This document shows, one piece after another, positions 1 to 7,987 of a stretch of 64,000 bases of DNA. The DNA lies in assembly GCF_009604455.1 (NCBI RefSeq), contig NZ_WEGL01000002.1, positions 744,001-808,000 on the forward strand. Reading direction: 5' to 3'. A program made the position numbers and the translations under genes. A model generated the notes under the pieces. The model saw only the letters and a program-made list of their open reading frames with translations. It did no database searches and was not told the DNA's origin. The DNA is from Streptomyces sp. RB17 (GTDB taxonomy: Bacteria > Actinomycetota > Actinomycetes > Streptomycetales > Streptomycetaceae). The stretch's first letter is position 1, and each line of letters begins with the position of its first letter.

Positions 1-150
1 AGCGCGGCGGTCGTGGCCGCCGTCTGCATCGCCACCGGCCCCGGCCGCGCCATGGTGAAGCTCCTGGTCATCGGCACCCTCCTGATCGCCGGCAACGTGA
101 TCGCCTCACGCGCCCTGTCCGGTGGATTCCGGGGGGTGCGGGGTGGCTGA
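1..150 (+). CDS. mnhG: Mrp/Mnh cation:proton antiporter subunit G, C-terminal fragment
   Basis: Only the last 49 codons are inside the window; the gene starts to the left. The fragment has a short hydrophobic span (MVKLLVIGTLLIAGNVIASR) and a basic, glycine-rich tail, resembling the last membrane helix of MnhG/PhaG, a small subunit of multi-subunit Na+(K+)/H+ antiporters in the plasma membrane. Position supports this: DUF4040, MnhB, MnhC and MnhD genes follow on the same strand. The final codons (GVRGG then TGA at 148-150) lie inside the first unit of a 108-bp tandem repeat, so the C-terminus may have been reshaped by the repeat. MnhF cannot be excluded from this little sequence. Confidence 0.5.
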   Translation, partial: SAAVVAAVCIATGPGRAMVKLLVIGTLLIAGNVIASRALSGGFRGVRGG

Positions 151-505
151 CATGCGCTGGGCCGGAGCCCGGAGGTGTGTGGCGGGGGGCGCGTGCGCGC
201 GGCGAGGTGTGGCGGTGGATGCGTGGGTGGGCAGGTGGCGGGGGTGCGGGGTGGCTGACATGCGCTGGGCCGGAGACCGGAGGTGTGTGGCGGGGGGCGG
301 GTTCACGTGGCGTGGCGCGGCGGTGGATGCGTGGGTGGGCAGGTGGCGGGGGTGCGGGGTGGCTGACATGCGCTGGGCCGGAGACCGGAGGTGTGTGGCG
401 GGGGGCGCGTGCGCGCGGCGAGGTGCGGCGGTGGATGCGTGGGTGGGCAGGTGGCGGGGGTGCGGGGTGGCTGGTGTGCTGGTGGGGCGGTGGCAGGGGT
501 GCGTG
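134..505. repeat. 108-bp tandem repeat, three units plus a decayed fourth
   Basis: Units begin at 134, 242, 350 and 458, exactly 108 bp apart, each opening with GGGTGCGGGGTGGCTGACAT (the fourth diverges after GGGTGCGGGGTGGCTG). Units differ by few bases except for a variable stretch near 299-316. The first unit contains the last codons and stop of the upstream antiporter gene. Because 108 is divisible by three, long open frames (such as 122-889) persist on both strands; I do not regard them as genes, since they encode low-complexity W/R/G-rich or P/R/H-rich sequence. Confidence 0.9.
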
Positions 506-654
506 GCGGATGAGTGCGCGTGGCGGCCGCGGGGGCCTGCGGCCCATTTGCTCGCGGGGTGCCTGGGATGCGGGGCGGATGCTGCGTCCGGGAGGCGGAG
601 GGGTTGTGGGTCGGCCCGCTTGTTCGTGAATCGGCCGTGTGACTGCGGGACGGC

Positions 655-762
655 CGAGGGGCCGAGCCGTCTGCGGGGGTGCCGGACGTCCGAGGGGCCG
701 AGCCGTCTGCGGGGGTGCCGGACGGGCGACGGGCCAAGTTGGCTGCGGGGGTGCTGGACGGC
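655..762. repeat. 36-bp tandem repeat, three units
   Basis: Units start at 655, 691 and 727 with consensus CGAGGGGCCGAGCCGTCTGC followed by GGGGGTGCCGGACG. The third unit carries several substitutions. It lies in the same non-coding gap (151-873) of the antiporter operon as the 108-bp array, and the two periods are related threefold (3 x 36 = 108), although I see no clear sequence identity between them. The rest of the gap, about 506-654 and 763-873, is GC-rich and shows no gene. Confidence 0.85.
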
Positions 763-873
763 CGGCCCGCCCCCGGGGCGTCGGCCGGAGCGCGCCGCGC
801 GCCCCGTGTTCGTGGGGCGGCCGCGGATCTGCCCCGCTGACGGACCGGCCGCCGGGCCGAGTGGAGGTGCGGC

Positions 874-1137
874 GTGGACGATGCCGTGATCCTTGTGGCG
901 CTGCTCCTGACGGCCGCCTCCGCCACCGCCGCCGTCGTCCAGCGCGACCCCGCCCGCCAGGCACTGGTGCTGTCCGTGCTCGGGTCCGTGCTGGCCGTCC
1001 TGTTCACCGTGCTCCAGGCCCCGGACGTCGGCCTGTCCCAGCTGGCCGTCGGCTCCGCGCTCACCCCGCTGCTGATCATGCTGAGCGTGCGCAAGGTCAG
1101 ACGCCGCGGCCGCTCGGAGGACGGTGGTGCGAAGTGA
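874..1137 (+). CDS. DUF4040 (MbhD/MnhB N-terminal-like) antiporter subunit
   Basis: This 87-residue membrane protein has three hydrophobic segments (about residues 3-22, 30-48 and 55-72) and a basic C-terminus, the size and pattern of the DUF4040/MbhD subunit. In other systems that domain is fused to the end of MrpA or precedes MnhB. It probably forms part of the proton/cation channel of the Mrp complex. GTG start at 874 with GGAGG at 863-867. The stop overlaps the next start (GTGA at 1134-1137), indicating translational coupling to mnhB. The unusual feature is upstream: about 720 bp of repeats separate it from the preceding antiporter gene. Confidence 0.8.
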   Translation: MDDAVILVALLLTAASATAAVVQRDPARQALVLSVLGSVLAVLFTVLQAPDVGLSQLAVGSALTPLLIMLSVRKVRRRGRSEDGGAK

Positions 1138-1871
1138 ACCGGCTGCGGCTCACCCTGCTGGCCGTCGGCGGCGCCGGCCTGGCCGCCCTGCTCGTCGCCG
1201 CCTGCCTCGGCCTGCCCGGCTTCGGCGGCCGGAGCCATCCGTACGGCACCCGGGCCGTACACGCCTCCCTCACCCGGCGCACCGCCAACACCATCGCCTC
1301 CGTCAACTTCGACCAGCGCGCCTACGACACCCTCGGCGAGATGACCATCCTGTTCGCCGCCGTCCTCGGCTGCGTGGTGCTGCTGCGCCAGGCCCGCGAC
1401 GAGCACCGGGCACAGCCGCAACCCGCCGAAGTGGCCCTCCCGGTCCGCCGCTACACCCTGATCGTGCTGCCCGTCGCCCTGGTCACCGGCCTCTACGTCA
1501 TCGCCCACGGCCAGCTCAGCCCCGGCGGCGGCTTCCAGGGCGGAGTCGTCGCCGCGACCGCCCTGCACCTGCTGTACCTCGGCGCCGACTACCGCGCGCT
1601 GGAACGCATCCGTCCGCTCGCCGTCTACGAGGCCGCCGACGCGGTCGCGGTCTCGTCCTACCTCGTGCTGGGCGCCGCCGGTGTCCTGGCCGGCACCGCG
1701 TTCCTCGCCAACACGCTGCTGCCGTACGGCACCTTCAACACCCTGTCCTCCGGCGGCACCGTCCCCCTGCTGAACGCGGCCATCGGCATGGAGGTGGCGA
1801 GCGCGGTCGTCGTGCTGCTCGCGAACTTCCTCGACCAGGCCGTCGAGATCGAGGAGGAGCACGGGAGTTGA
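1134..1871 (+). CDS. mnhB: Mrp/Mnh antiporter subunit B
   Basis: A 245-residue integral membrane protein. After an N-terminal extension with its own hydrophobic segment (residues 5-28), it has the typical MnhB block: a hydrophobic helix, YVIAHGQLSPGGGFQGGVV (the family's signature GG.FQGG loop) and further helices ending in an acidic tail (EIEEEHGS). Subunit B is needed for assembly and activity of Mrp-type Na+/H+ antiporters involved in pH and sodium homeostasis. The GTG start at 1134 overlaps the upstream stop by 4 bp, and its own stop overlaps the start region of mnhC, so the genes form one tightly coupled operon. Confidence 0.88.
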   Translation: MNRLRLTLLAVGGAGLAALLVAACLGLPGFGGRSHPYGTRAVHASLTRRTANTIASVNFDQRAYDTLGEMTILFAAVLGCVVLLRQARDEHRAQPQPAEVALPVRRYTLIVLPVALVTGLYVIAHGQLSPGGGFQGGVVAATALHLLYLGADYRALERIRPLAVYEAADAVAVSSYLVLGAAGVLAGTAFLANTLLPYGTFNTLSSGGTVPLLNAAIGMEVASAVVVLLANFLDQAVEIEEEHGS

Positions 1872-1879
1872 CCACCGTG

Positions 1880-2227
1880 ATGCACGTCCTTCCCTACCTG
1901 GTCGCCGTCCATGTCTTGCTGACCGGCTGCTACGGCCTCGCCACCAGCCGCAACCTCATCCACGCCGTCGGCTGTCTCGCGGTCTGCCAGTCCTCCACCT
2001 ATGTGCTGCTGCTGGCGGTCGGCTACCGGAACGGCGCCACCGCACCCGTCTTCTCCGACATCCAGCCCGGCTCCCGGCCGGTGGTCGACCCTGTCGTCCA
2101 GGCCCTCACGCTCACCGACATCGTCGTCGGCGCCACCGCCACCGCCCTTCTGCTCGCCCTCGTCCTGCAGATCGCCAAACGGCACGGCACGGTCGACCCC
2201 GACGAACTGCGGGAGCTGCGCGGCTGA
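1880..2227 (+). CDS. mnhC: Mrp/Mnh antiporter subunit C (NuoK-like)
   Basis: A 115-residue protein with three hydrophobic helices, homologous to NuoK of complex I. Visible family features are SRNLIHAVGCLAVCQSS in the first half and PVVDPVVQALTLTDIVVG in the second, where MnhC and NuoK carry a conserved acidic residue within a helix. Start choice is uncertain: TTG 1868 (overlapping the mnhB stop), GTG 1877 and ATG 1880 are in frame, with a GGGAG at 1863-1867. I chose the ATG. The stop overlaps the mnhD ATG (TGATG). It works with MnhD in the membrane ion path. Confidence 0.88.
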   Translation: MHVLPYLVAVHVLLTGCYGLATSRNLIHAVGCLAVCQSSTYVLLLAVGYRNGATAPVFSDIQPGSRPVVDPVVQALTLTDIVVGATATALLLALVLQIAKRHGTVDPDELRELRG

Positions 2228-3999
2228 TGCACCATCTGCTCCCGCTGCTCGTCGCGACCCCCGTGTTCGGCGCCGCCCTGCTGGTGGCCATCGGCCGCCA
2301 TGTGCCCCGGATCGCCGCCGAGGTCACCGGTTTCGTGGTCTCCGGCGCTACGGCCGCCCTCGCACTGGTGCTGCTGCTGAACTCCTCGCCGCCGATGGTC
2401 GAATGGGTCGGCGCATGGCTGCCCGTCGACGGCGAGAGCGTCGGCATCGTCGTGGTCGGCGACGGGCCCTCGCTCGGCATGGCCGCGCTGGTCTCCCTGC
2501 TGACGCTGGCCGCACTCGCCTACTCCTGGCGCTATTTCGACGAACCGCCGCGCGGCCATCCCGGTGCCTTCACCGCGCTGATGCTGGTGTTCCAGGGCGG
2601 CATGTGCGGGTTCGCCATCGCCGGCGACCTGTTCAACGCGTTCGTCTTCTTCGAGCTGATGAGCGTCACCGCGTACGCGCTCACCGGCTACCGCATCGAC
2701 GATCCGAAGGCCGTACAGGGCGCGCTGACCTTCGGGGTCGTCAACTCCCTCGGTGCCTACGTCATGTTGATGGGCATCGGCCTGCTGTACGCCCGTACCG
2801 GCGAGCTGGCCATGGCGAAGATCGGGCGCGGTCTCGACGCGGCGGCGGGGCACGGCGGAGCGGACGGGCTGGTTCTCGCCTCCTTCGTCCTCGTGCTGAC
2901 CGGGCTGCTGGTGAAGGCGGCCGCCGTGCCCTTCCACTTCTGGCTCCCCGACGCCCACGCCGTCGCCCCCACCCCGGTCTGCATGCTGCTGTCCGGGGTG
3001 ATGGTCGAACTCGGCGCCTACGGCGTCTGGCGGGTGTACGGCACCGTCTTCGCCGGACCCGGCGGCATCCCCGCCGCCGACCTCACCCGGGCCCTGGTGA
3101 CGCTCGGCACGCTCACGGCCGCGACCGGTGCCGTCATGTGCTGGTACCAGCGGCACATCAAGCGGCTCCTGGCCTATTCCACCATCGCCCACACGGGCTT
3201 GTTCCTCGTGGGCCTCGGCGTCCTCACCCCGCAGGGCGACGACGGGGTCGCCCTCTACATCCTCGGGCACGCCGGGCTGAAGGCCGCGCTGTTCGCCTGC
3301 GCGGGCGTCCTGCTCGACCGGTACGGCTGCCTCGACGAACACGCGCTGCACGGCCGGGCCCGCGAACTGCGCGCCACCGCGGTGATGTTCGCCGTGGGCG
3401 GCCTCGGCCTCGCCGGCCTGCCCCCGTTCGGTACGGGGCTCGGCAAGGCGGTCGCCGAGGAGGCGGTCGGCGGTCCGCTCACCGTGGTGTACGTGGTCGC
3501 CTCCGCGATCACCGGTGGCGCCGTGCTGCGGGTCACCGCCCGTGTGTTCCGTGGCCTCGGACCGCGTCCCGAGGAGGCCGACACCGACCTGGAGACCAGC
3601 GGATCCGAGGAGGAGCCCGAGACGACCGGTCCGCTGCGCCGGATCCCGGACACCATGACGACGGTGCCCGCCGTGCTCCTGGCCGGCGCTCTCGCCGTCG
3701 GAGCGGTGCCCGGATTCGGCGATGTGGTGGCCCGTTCGGTCAACGAGGCCGGATCGGGCGGCGCCCACGCCTCGGCGCAGTGGACGGCGCACGGGGTCCT
3801 GCTCGACCTGGCCGCCACCGCGCTGGCCGTGGGCCTCGCCGGCCTCGCGGTGACCCGCCCGCACTGGACCGCCGCCCCCGACTGGGCCCGGCCCCTGCGC
3901 CGGCTGCAGTCGGGCCATGTCGGCGACTACGTGGCCTGGCTGCTCATGGGCGCCACGGTGCTGGGGGCACTGGGCCTGCCGGCGGTGCTCGGCGGCTGA
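2227..3999 (+). CDS. mnhD: Mrp/Mnh antiporter subunit D (NuoM/NuoN-like proton channel)
   Basis: A 590-residue, strongly hydrophobic protein of the proton-conducting transporter family shared with complex I subunits. Key family residues are visible: a glutamate in FVFFELMSVTAY (about residue 145) and a lysine in LLVKAAAVPFHFWLPDAHA (about residue 230), both part of the proton path. A charged insertion (about 445-475, rich in E/D) separates the last helices and is probably cytoplasmic. It is the last gene of the operon as seen here; a small hairpin follows at 4024-4047. No MnhE or MnhA gene appears downstream, so those must lie to the left. Confidence 0.9.
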   Translation: MHHLLPLLVATPVFGAALLVAIGRHVPRIAAEVTGFVVSGATAALALVLLLNSSPPMVEWVGAWLPVDGESVGIVVVGDGPSLGMAALVSLLTLAALAYSWRYFDEPPRGHPGAFTALMLVFQGGMCGFAIAGDLFNAFVFFELMSVTAYALTGYRIDDPKAVQGALTFGVVNSLGAYVMLMGIGLLYARTGELAMAKIGRGLDAAAGHGGADGLVLASFVLVLTGLLVKAAAVPFHFWLPDAHAVAPTPVCMLLSGVMVELGAYGVWRVYGTVFAGPGGIPAADLTRALVTLGTLTAATGAVMCWYQRHIKRLLAYSTIAHTGLFLVGLGVLTPQGDDGVALYILGHAGLKAALFACAGVLLDRYGCLDEHALHGRARELRATAVMFAVGGLGLAGLPPFGTGLGKAVAEEAVGGPLTVVYVVASAITGGAVLRVTARVFRGLGPRPEEADTDLETSGSEEEPETTGPLRRIPDTMTTVPAVLLAGALAVGAVPGFGDVVARSVNEAGSGGAHASAQWTAHGVLLDLAATALAVGLAGLAVTRPHWTAAPDWARPLRRLQSGHVGDYVAWLLMGATVLGALGLPAVLGG

Positions 4000-4023
4000 A
4001 ACGGCACCTGTGCGAGAGCTGTC

Positions 4024-4047
4024 GGATTCCTGTGTACGGCGGAATCC
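4024..4047 (+). terminator. Possible hairpin terminator after mnhD
   Basis: GGATTCC (4024-4030) and GGAATCC (4041-4047) form a 7-bp stem with a 10-base loop 25 bp after the mnhD stop. No U-tract follows. The region to 4187 is less GC-rich than its surroundings and probably also holds the promoter of the next gene. Confidence 0.35.
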
Positions 4048-4187
4048 AGCCCCGGGTAAGGAACCTGCTTTTCTGCTGCAAATTCCATCTTGTGTGATTA
4101 AAGAGATGCTCTGGGTGAGGTGAGATTTTCCTTGAAGGGGGCCGTCACGGCGTGGTGGAGGCGCGCGGTTGACGAAGACTGCTGCGC

Positions 4188-6398
4188 ATGGCCACGAACG
4201 TCCTCGACGCAACCGCGTCCACCGGTGCCGCCCGTCGCGCACCCTGGCGATCACCGGCGGACGAGCCCGCGTACGCACGCCCTGCGCTGCTGCTCCTCAC
4301 CGTGCTCGCCGCCGTTCTCTACGGCTGGGGCATCGACCACAGCCAGTACCACACGTTCTACGCGAGCGCCGTCCGCAGCATGACGGAGAGCTGGAAGGCG
4401 TTCTTCTACGGCTCTTTCGACCCAGGGAATTCCATCACGCTCGACAAACTGCCGGGGTTCCTGTGGCCGCAGGCGCTCTCCGCGAGGCTATTCGGATTCC
4501 ATCCCTGGGCGCTCGTCCTGCCCCAGGTCCTGGAGGGAGTGGCCGGCCTGCTCGTGCTGCACCGCCTGGTACGCGGCTGGGCGGGCGTGGACGCGGCGCT
4601 CATCGCCTGCACGGCCTTCCTCGTGACCCCCGTGGCGGTCGGGTTGTTCCGCACCGCGGTCGAGGACCCCGCCTTCACGCTGTGCCTGCTGCTGGCGGCC
4701 GAGGCCACCTCGCGCTCCGCCCGTGACGGCCGGCTGCGCCCGCTGCTGGCGGCCGGGGTCTGGGTCGGCCTCGGCTTCCAGGCCAAGATGCTGGAGGCGT
4801 GGGCCGTACTGCCGGCGCTCGCCCTGGCCTACCTGCTGTCGGCACCGCTCGCGCTGCGCCGGCGCCTGCTGCACCTCGGCGTGTCCGCCCTGGTGATGAC
4901 CGCCGTGTCGGTGTCATGGATGCTCGCCGTCACCCTCACCCCGGCCAAGGACCGGCCGTACGTGGACGGCACCACCAACAACTCCGCGTTCAGCATGGTG
5001 GTCGGCTACAACTTCCTGAACCGCTTCTCCTCGCTGGGCATCAGCGCGGCCTCCACGGGCAGCGTGAGCGCGACCCAGGGCGGCGGACGCGGTGTGCGCG
5101 GCACCGGGGGCGGCGGACTCGTCCGGGACGCCCGTGGAACGGCGTTCGCCCGAGGCACGGCCGGGGTGACTGCCGGCCGGCCGCGCGCCGGCGGGTTCGG
5201 CGGTGGCCAGAACGGCTGGTCGAAGATGTTCGGTACGGCGCTCGCCCCGCAGACCGGCTGGTTCTACCCGTTCGCCGCCGTGGCCGCGGTCTGCGGACTG
5301 CTGTGGTGCCGGGGACGGCCGCGCACCGACCGGCTGCGCGCCGGATACGTCCTGTGGACCACCTGGCTCGCCCTGTACTTCCTGGTGTTCAGCGCGGGCA
5401 GCGTCGGCGGCCACACGTACTACATGGGTGTGATCGCGGTACCGCTCGCCGCGCTCACCGGCGCCGGGAGCGTGCTGATGTGGCGCGCCCACCGGGCCGG
5501 CGGGCGCCGTGCCTGGGCCCTGCCGGGCGCGGTCGCGGCGACGGCCGCCTGGAGCGCGTATCTCGCCTCCCGGTTCCCGTCGTTCCTGCCCTGGCTGGCC
5601 CCCGCGGTGGCCGTGCTCGGAGCCGCCGCCGTGGTGCTGCTCCTCCTCGCCCGGCCCGGACGGCCACGCTTCGCGGGCCGTCTCGCGCTCGCCGGGCCGG
5701 CCGCCGCCCTGGCCGCCCTGCTGCTCGCGCCGAGCGCGTGGGCCGTACAGGTCTTCAACGCCGGCTACCGCACCTCTGCCATGGGCGCGGTCGGCCCGTC
5801 GGCCATGAACCGCGGCTTCGGGGCGGCGCGTTCGGGGCCCGGGCGGTTCGGCCGGGCGGCCTGGGCCGGCGGCCGGTCGTTCGGGCAGGCGGCCCTCGGC
5901 GGCGTGCGCGGCGCGGGCCGGAGCGGATCCGGCGGCCCGGGCGGATTCGGCGGCCGGGGCGGTTTCGGGGGCGCCGACGCCAGTGGCTCACTGACCGCGG
6001 ACCAGCGCCGGCTGCTCGACTACACCCGCGCGCACCAGGGCTCCGCCGCCTATGTGTTCGTCACCAGCAGCTGGAGCACCGCGTCGCCGTACATCCTGGC
6101 GGCCGGCGCCCATGTCCTGCCGCTCGGCGGCTTCAGCGGCCGAGTGCCGTTTCCGACGGAGACGCGGTTCCGGCGGCTGGTCGACGCCGGTGAGGTGCGG
6201 TACGTGCTGCTGGGTGGCGGCCGCGGCATGGGCTCCGCGTCCGCACGCACCGGGAAGACGGCCGCGGCGCAGATCACCACCTGGGTGCGGTCCGCGTGCA
6301 CCGAGGTTCCGGCCTCGGCCTACGGCGGGACACCCCCCGTCAGCAATGCGCAGACGGGCACCGCGCAGACCCTCTACCGGTGCGGTCCCGGTCGGTAG
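4188..6398 (+). CDS. PMT/ArnT-type membrane glycosyltransferase
   Basis: A 736-residue protein with about a dozen membrane helices, like actinobacterial polyprenyl-phosphate-mannose-dependent transferases (YkcB/ArnT type). Family blocks include FDPGNSITLDKLPGFLWPQA (about residues 82-101) and TAVEDPAFTLCLLLAAEA (about 150-167), and a conserved soluble C-terminal domain that begins around LDYTRAHQGSAAYVF and includes LPLGGFSGRVPFPT. It probably moves a sugar from a lipid carrier to an extracytoplasmic acceptor; donor and acceptor cannot be told. Two Gly/Arg-rich insertions (about 297-345 and 535-600) lie in loops and vary widely in this family. The ATG at 4188 has no strong ribosome binding site; an upstream start is possible. 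Confidence 0.8.
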   Translation: MATNVLDATASTGAARRAPWRSPADEPAYARPALLLLTVLAAVLYGWGIDHSQYHTFYASAVRSMTESWKAFFYGSFDPGNSITLDKLPGFLWPQALSARLFGFHPWALVLPQVLEGVAGLLVLHRLVRGWAGVDAALIACTAFLVTPVAVGLFRTAVEDPAFTLCLLLAAEATSRSARDGRLRPLLAAGVWVGLGFQAKMLEAWAVLPALALAYLLSAPLALRRRLLHLGVSALVMTAVSVSWMLAVTLTPAKDRPYVDGTTNNSAFSMVVGYNFLNRFSSLGISAASTGSVSATQGGGRGVRGTGGGGLVRDARGTAFARGTAGVTAGRPRAGGFGGGQNGWSKMFGTALAPQTGWFYPFAAVAAVCGLLWCRGRPRTDRLRAGYVLWTTWLALYFLVFSAGSVGGHTYYMGVIAVPLAALTGAGSVLMWRAHRAGGRRAWALPGAVAATAAWSAYLASRFPSFLPWLAPAVAVLGAAAVVLLLLARPGRPRFAGRLALAGPAAALAALLLAPSAWAVQVFNAGYRTSAMGAVGPSAMNRGFGAARSGPGRFGRAAWAGGRSFGQAALGGVRGAGRSGSGGPGGFGGRGGFGGADASGSLTADQRRLLDYTRAHQGSAAYVFVTSSWSTASPYILAAGAHVLPLGGFSGRVPFPTETRFRRLVDAGEVRYVLLGGGRGMGSASARTGKTAAAQITTWVRSACTEVPASAYGGTPPVSNAQTGTAQTLYRCGPGR

Positions 6399-6419
6399 CG
6401 TGGTCCCCCGGCCCGGTGC

Positions 6420-6800
6420 TCACAGCGAGCCGGACGCGGCCTCGGACCGGGCCAGGGCCGCGTCCACCGTCGGGTGCGGGGGCAGCAGCCGGGACAGACC
6501 GGTGACCCGGAAGACGCGCAGGGTCAGCGGATGGGTGCACACCAGGTGCACCTGCCCGCCGCCGCCCACCACTCGGGCGCGGGCCCGGTACAGCAGTCGC
6601 AGTCCGGAGCAGTCGAAGAACTCCACCGACCGCAGGTCGATGACGACCCGTGCCCCGGGCCGGCCGGTGATCCGGTCCAGGAGCGGGTCGAGCTCGGTCG
6701 CCGAGACCAGGTCGATCTCGCCCCGCAACTCCAGCACCGTGTGCGCCCGGTGTTCGTACACGCGGAGGTGTCGGGTGAGTGGTGCAGGCTCGTCGCGCAC
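6420..6800 (-). CDS. STAS-domain anti-sigma factor antagonist
   Basis: A single STAS domain of the SpoIIAA/RsbV type. Family marks are the strand LRGEIDLVSATEL and FDCSGLRLL, in which the serine after Asp-Cys is the usual phosphorylation site of antagonists controlled by kinase anti-sigma factors. A GTG at 6800 gives 126 residues with GGGAGG about 10 bases upstream; a GTG at 6818 would add six residues but places the Shine-Dalgarno sequence inside the gene. No anti-sigma kinase is adjacent, so the partner is elsewhere. The HATPase module of the phosphatase at 34635-37064 is one possible partner class, by inference only. Confidence 0.85.
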   Translation of the reverse strand: MRDEPAPLTRHLRVYEHRAHTVLELRGEIDLVSATELDPLLDRITGRPGARVVIDLRSVEFFDCSGLRLLYRARARVVGGGGQVHLVCTHPLTLRVFRVTGLSRLLPPHPTVDAALARSEAASGSL

Positions 6801-6954
6801 GACGGCATCACCTCCCACCCGTGCCCGGACGACGGTCTCCCGATCGTCAAGTTACCCTCGATGGAAGGAATTTGAGCATGTTCGATTGACATATGTCTTC
6901 GAGATTGCGGCGCGTCACCCGGTAACCCTGCTCCGCCGACCGGACGTTCCGCCC

Positions 6955-7905
6955 TCAGTCGACCAGAAGGACCAGCTTCCCCGCCGTCCGTCCGGCATCG
7001 CCCACTTCGTGCGCCTTCGCCGCCTCGCTCAGCGGGAACGTCCCGGCGATCGTCGCCTTCAGCTTCCCGGACTCCACCAGTTCCACGACCTTCTCCATCC
7101 CGGCCCGGTCGGCGTCCACCAGCATGCGCACCGCACGTACGCCGCGCCGTTCCGCCTCGTCGTGGAACGCGCGCGAACCCACCGGCAGGATCGACACCAC
7201 GACACCGCCCGGTCGCAGCACCTTGAGTGACTCCACGGAGGTGTCTCCGCCCAGCGTGTCCAGGACCACGTCGACGTCCCGCACCGCCTCCGTGACGTCG
7301 GTCGCCCGGTAGTCGAGCGGCTCGTCCACGCCGATCTCCCGCAGGAAGTCGTGCTTGCCCGAGCTGGCCGTACCGATCACATACGCACCGCGCGCCTTGG
7401 CGATCTGCACGGCCACGTGCCCGACGCCGCCGGCCGCCGCGTGGATCAGCACCCGCTGTCCGGGCCGCACGTCCGCGTGCTCCGTCAGCGCCTGCCATGC
7501 GGTCAGGGACACCAGCGGCAGCGCGGCCGCCTGGGTGTGGTCGATCGAGGCCGGCTTGTGCGTCAGGGCACGCACCGGGGCGATCACGTACTCGGCGTGC
7601 GAGCCGTGGCCGTAGGGGTAGGGCAGCATGCCGAAGACCTCGTCGCCGGGCTCGAAGGCGGCCACGCCGATTCCGGTCTCGGCGACCTCGCCGGAGACGT
7701 CCCAGCCGAGGACGAACGGCGGTTGGCCCAGGAAGCCGCCGGTGGCCCGGTGCTTCCAGTCGGTGGGATTGACCCCGGCCGCCCGGACCCGGACCAGCAC
7801 CTGGTTGGGGCCCGGCTTCGGCCGCTCCACCCGTACTTCCTTCAGGACCTCGGGGCCGCCGAGGACGTCCTGGCTGATGGCTCGCATCGTATTCACGTCG
7901 TTCAT
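6955..7905 (-). CDS. NADP-dependent quinone/zinc-type oxidoreductase (MDR family)
   Basis: A protein of about 316 residues with the medium-chain dehydrogenase/reductase layout: an N-terminal GroES-like domain (VRAAGVNPTDWKHR, then GWDVSGEVAETG) and a nucleotide-binding fold with VLIHAAAGGVGHVAVQIAK, the AxxGGVG motif of the quinone oxidoreductase branch. The zinc ligands of alcohol dehydrogenases are not evident, so it is probably zinc-independent. It is divergent from a GlxA-type regulator gene with about 70 bp between them holding two inverted repeats, suggesting that the regulator controls it. ATG 7905 was chosen; GTG 7911 is an alternative. Confidence 0.88.
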   Translation of the reverse strand: MNDVNTMRAISQDVLGGPEVLKEVRVERPKPGPNQVLVRVRAAGVNPTDWKHRATGGFLGQPPFVLGWDVSGEVAETGIGVAAFEPGDEVFGMLPYPYGHGSHAEYVIAPVRALTHKPASIDHTQAAALPLVSLTAWQALTEHADVRPGQRVLIHAAAGGVGHVAVQIAKARGAYVIGTASSGKHDFLREIGVDEPLDYRATDVTEAVRDVDVVLDTLGGDTSVESLKVLRPGGVVVSILPVGSRAFHDEAERRGVRAVRMLVDADRAGMEKVVELVESGKLKATIAGTFPLSEAAKAHEVGDAGRTAGKLVLLVD

Positions 7906-7942
7906 GGTCACCCAGCCTGCCCGGTCCCGCCCGCCCGGGAAA

Positions 7943-7987
7943 TGGCATGAATGCCAACATCCGATAGGATCGTGCCATGCGTGGCAC
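7943..7987. promoter_or_regulatory. Two related inverted repeats between the oxidoreductase and regulator genes
   Basis: TGGCAT-GA-ATGCCA (7943-7956) is a perfect 6-bp inverted repeat, and GTGCCA-TGCG-TGGCAC (7972-7987) is a second one that overlaps the regulator's start codon. Both use the half-site TGCCA/TGGCA, about 30 bp apart centre to centre. The arrangement fits binding by the AraC-type regulator encoded at 7977 to control itself and the divergent gene. Confidence 0.5.

Noticed and set aside
134-762. CRISPR array
   Set aside because: Repeats are directly tandem, lack unique spacers, and no cas genes are nearby.
122-889. A 255-codon open frame over the 108-bp and 36-bp repeats
   Set aside because: It exists because both periods are multiples of three; composition is low-complexity, there is no ribosome binding site, and equally long frames exist on the other strand.
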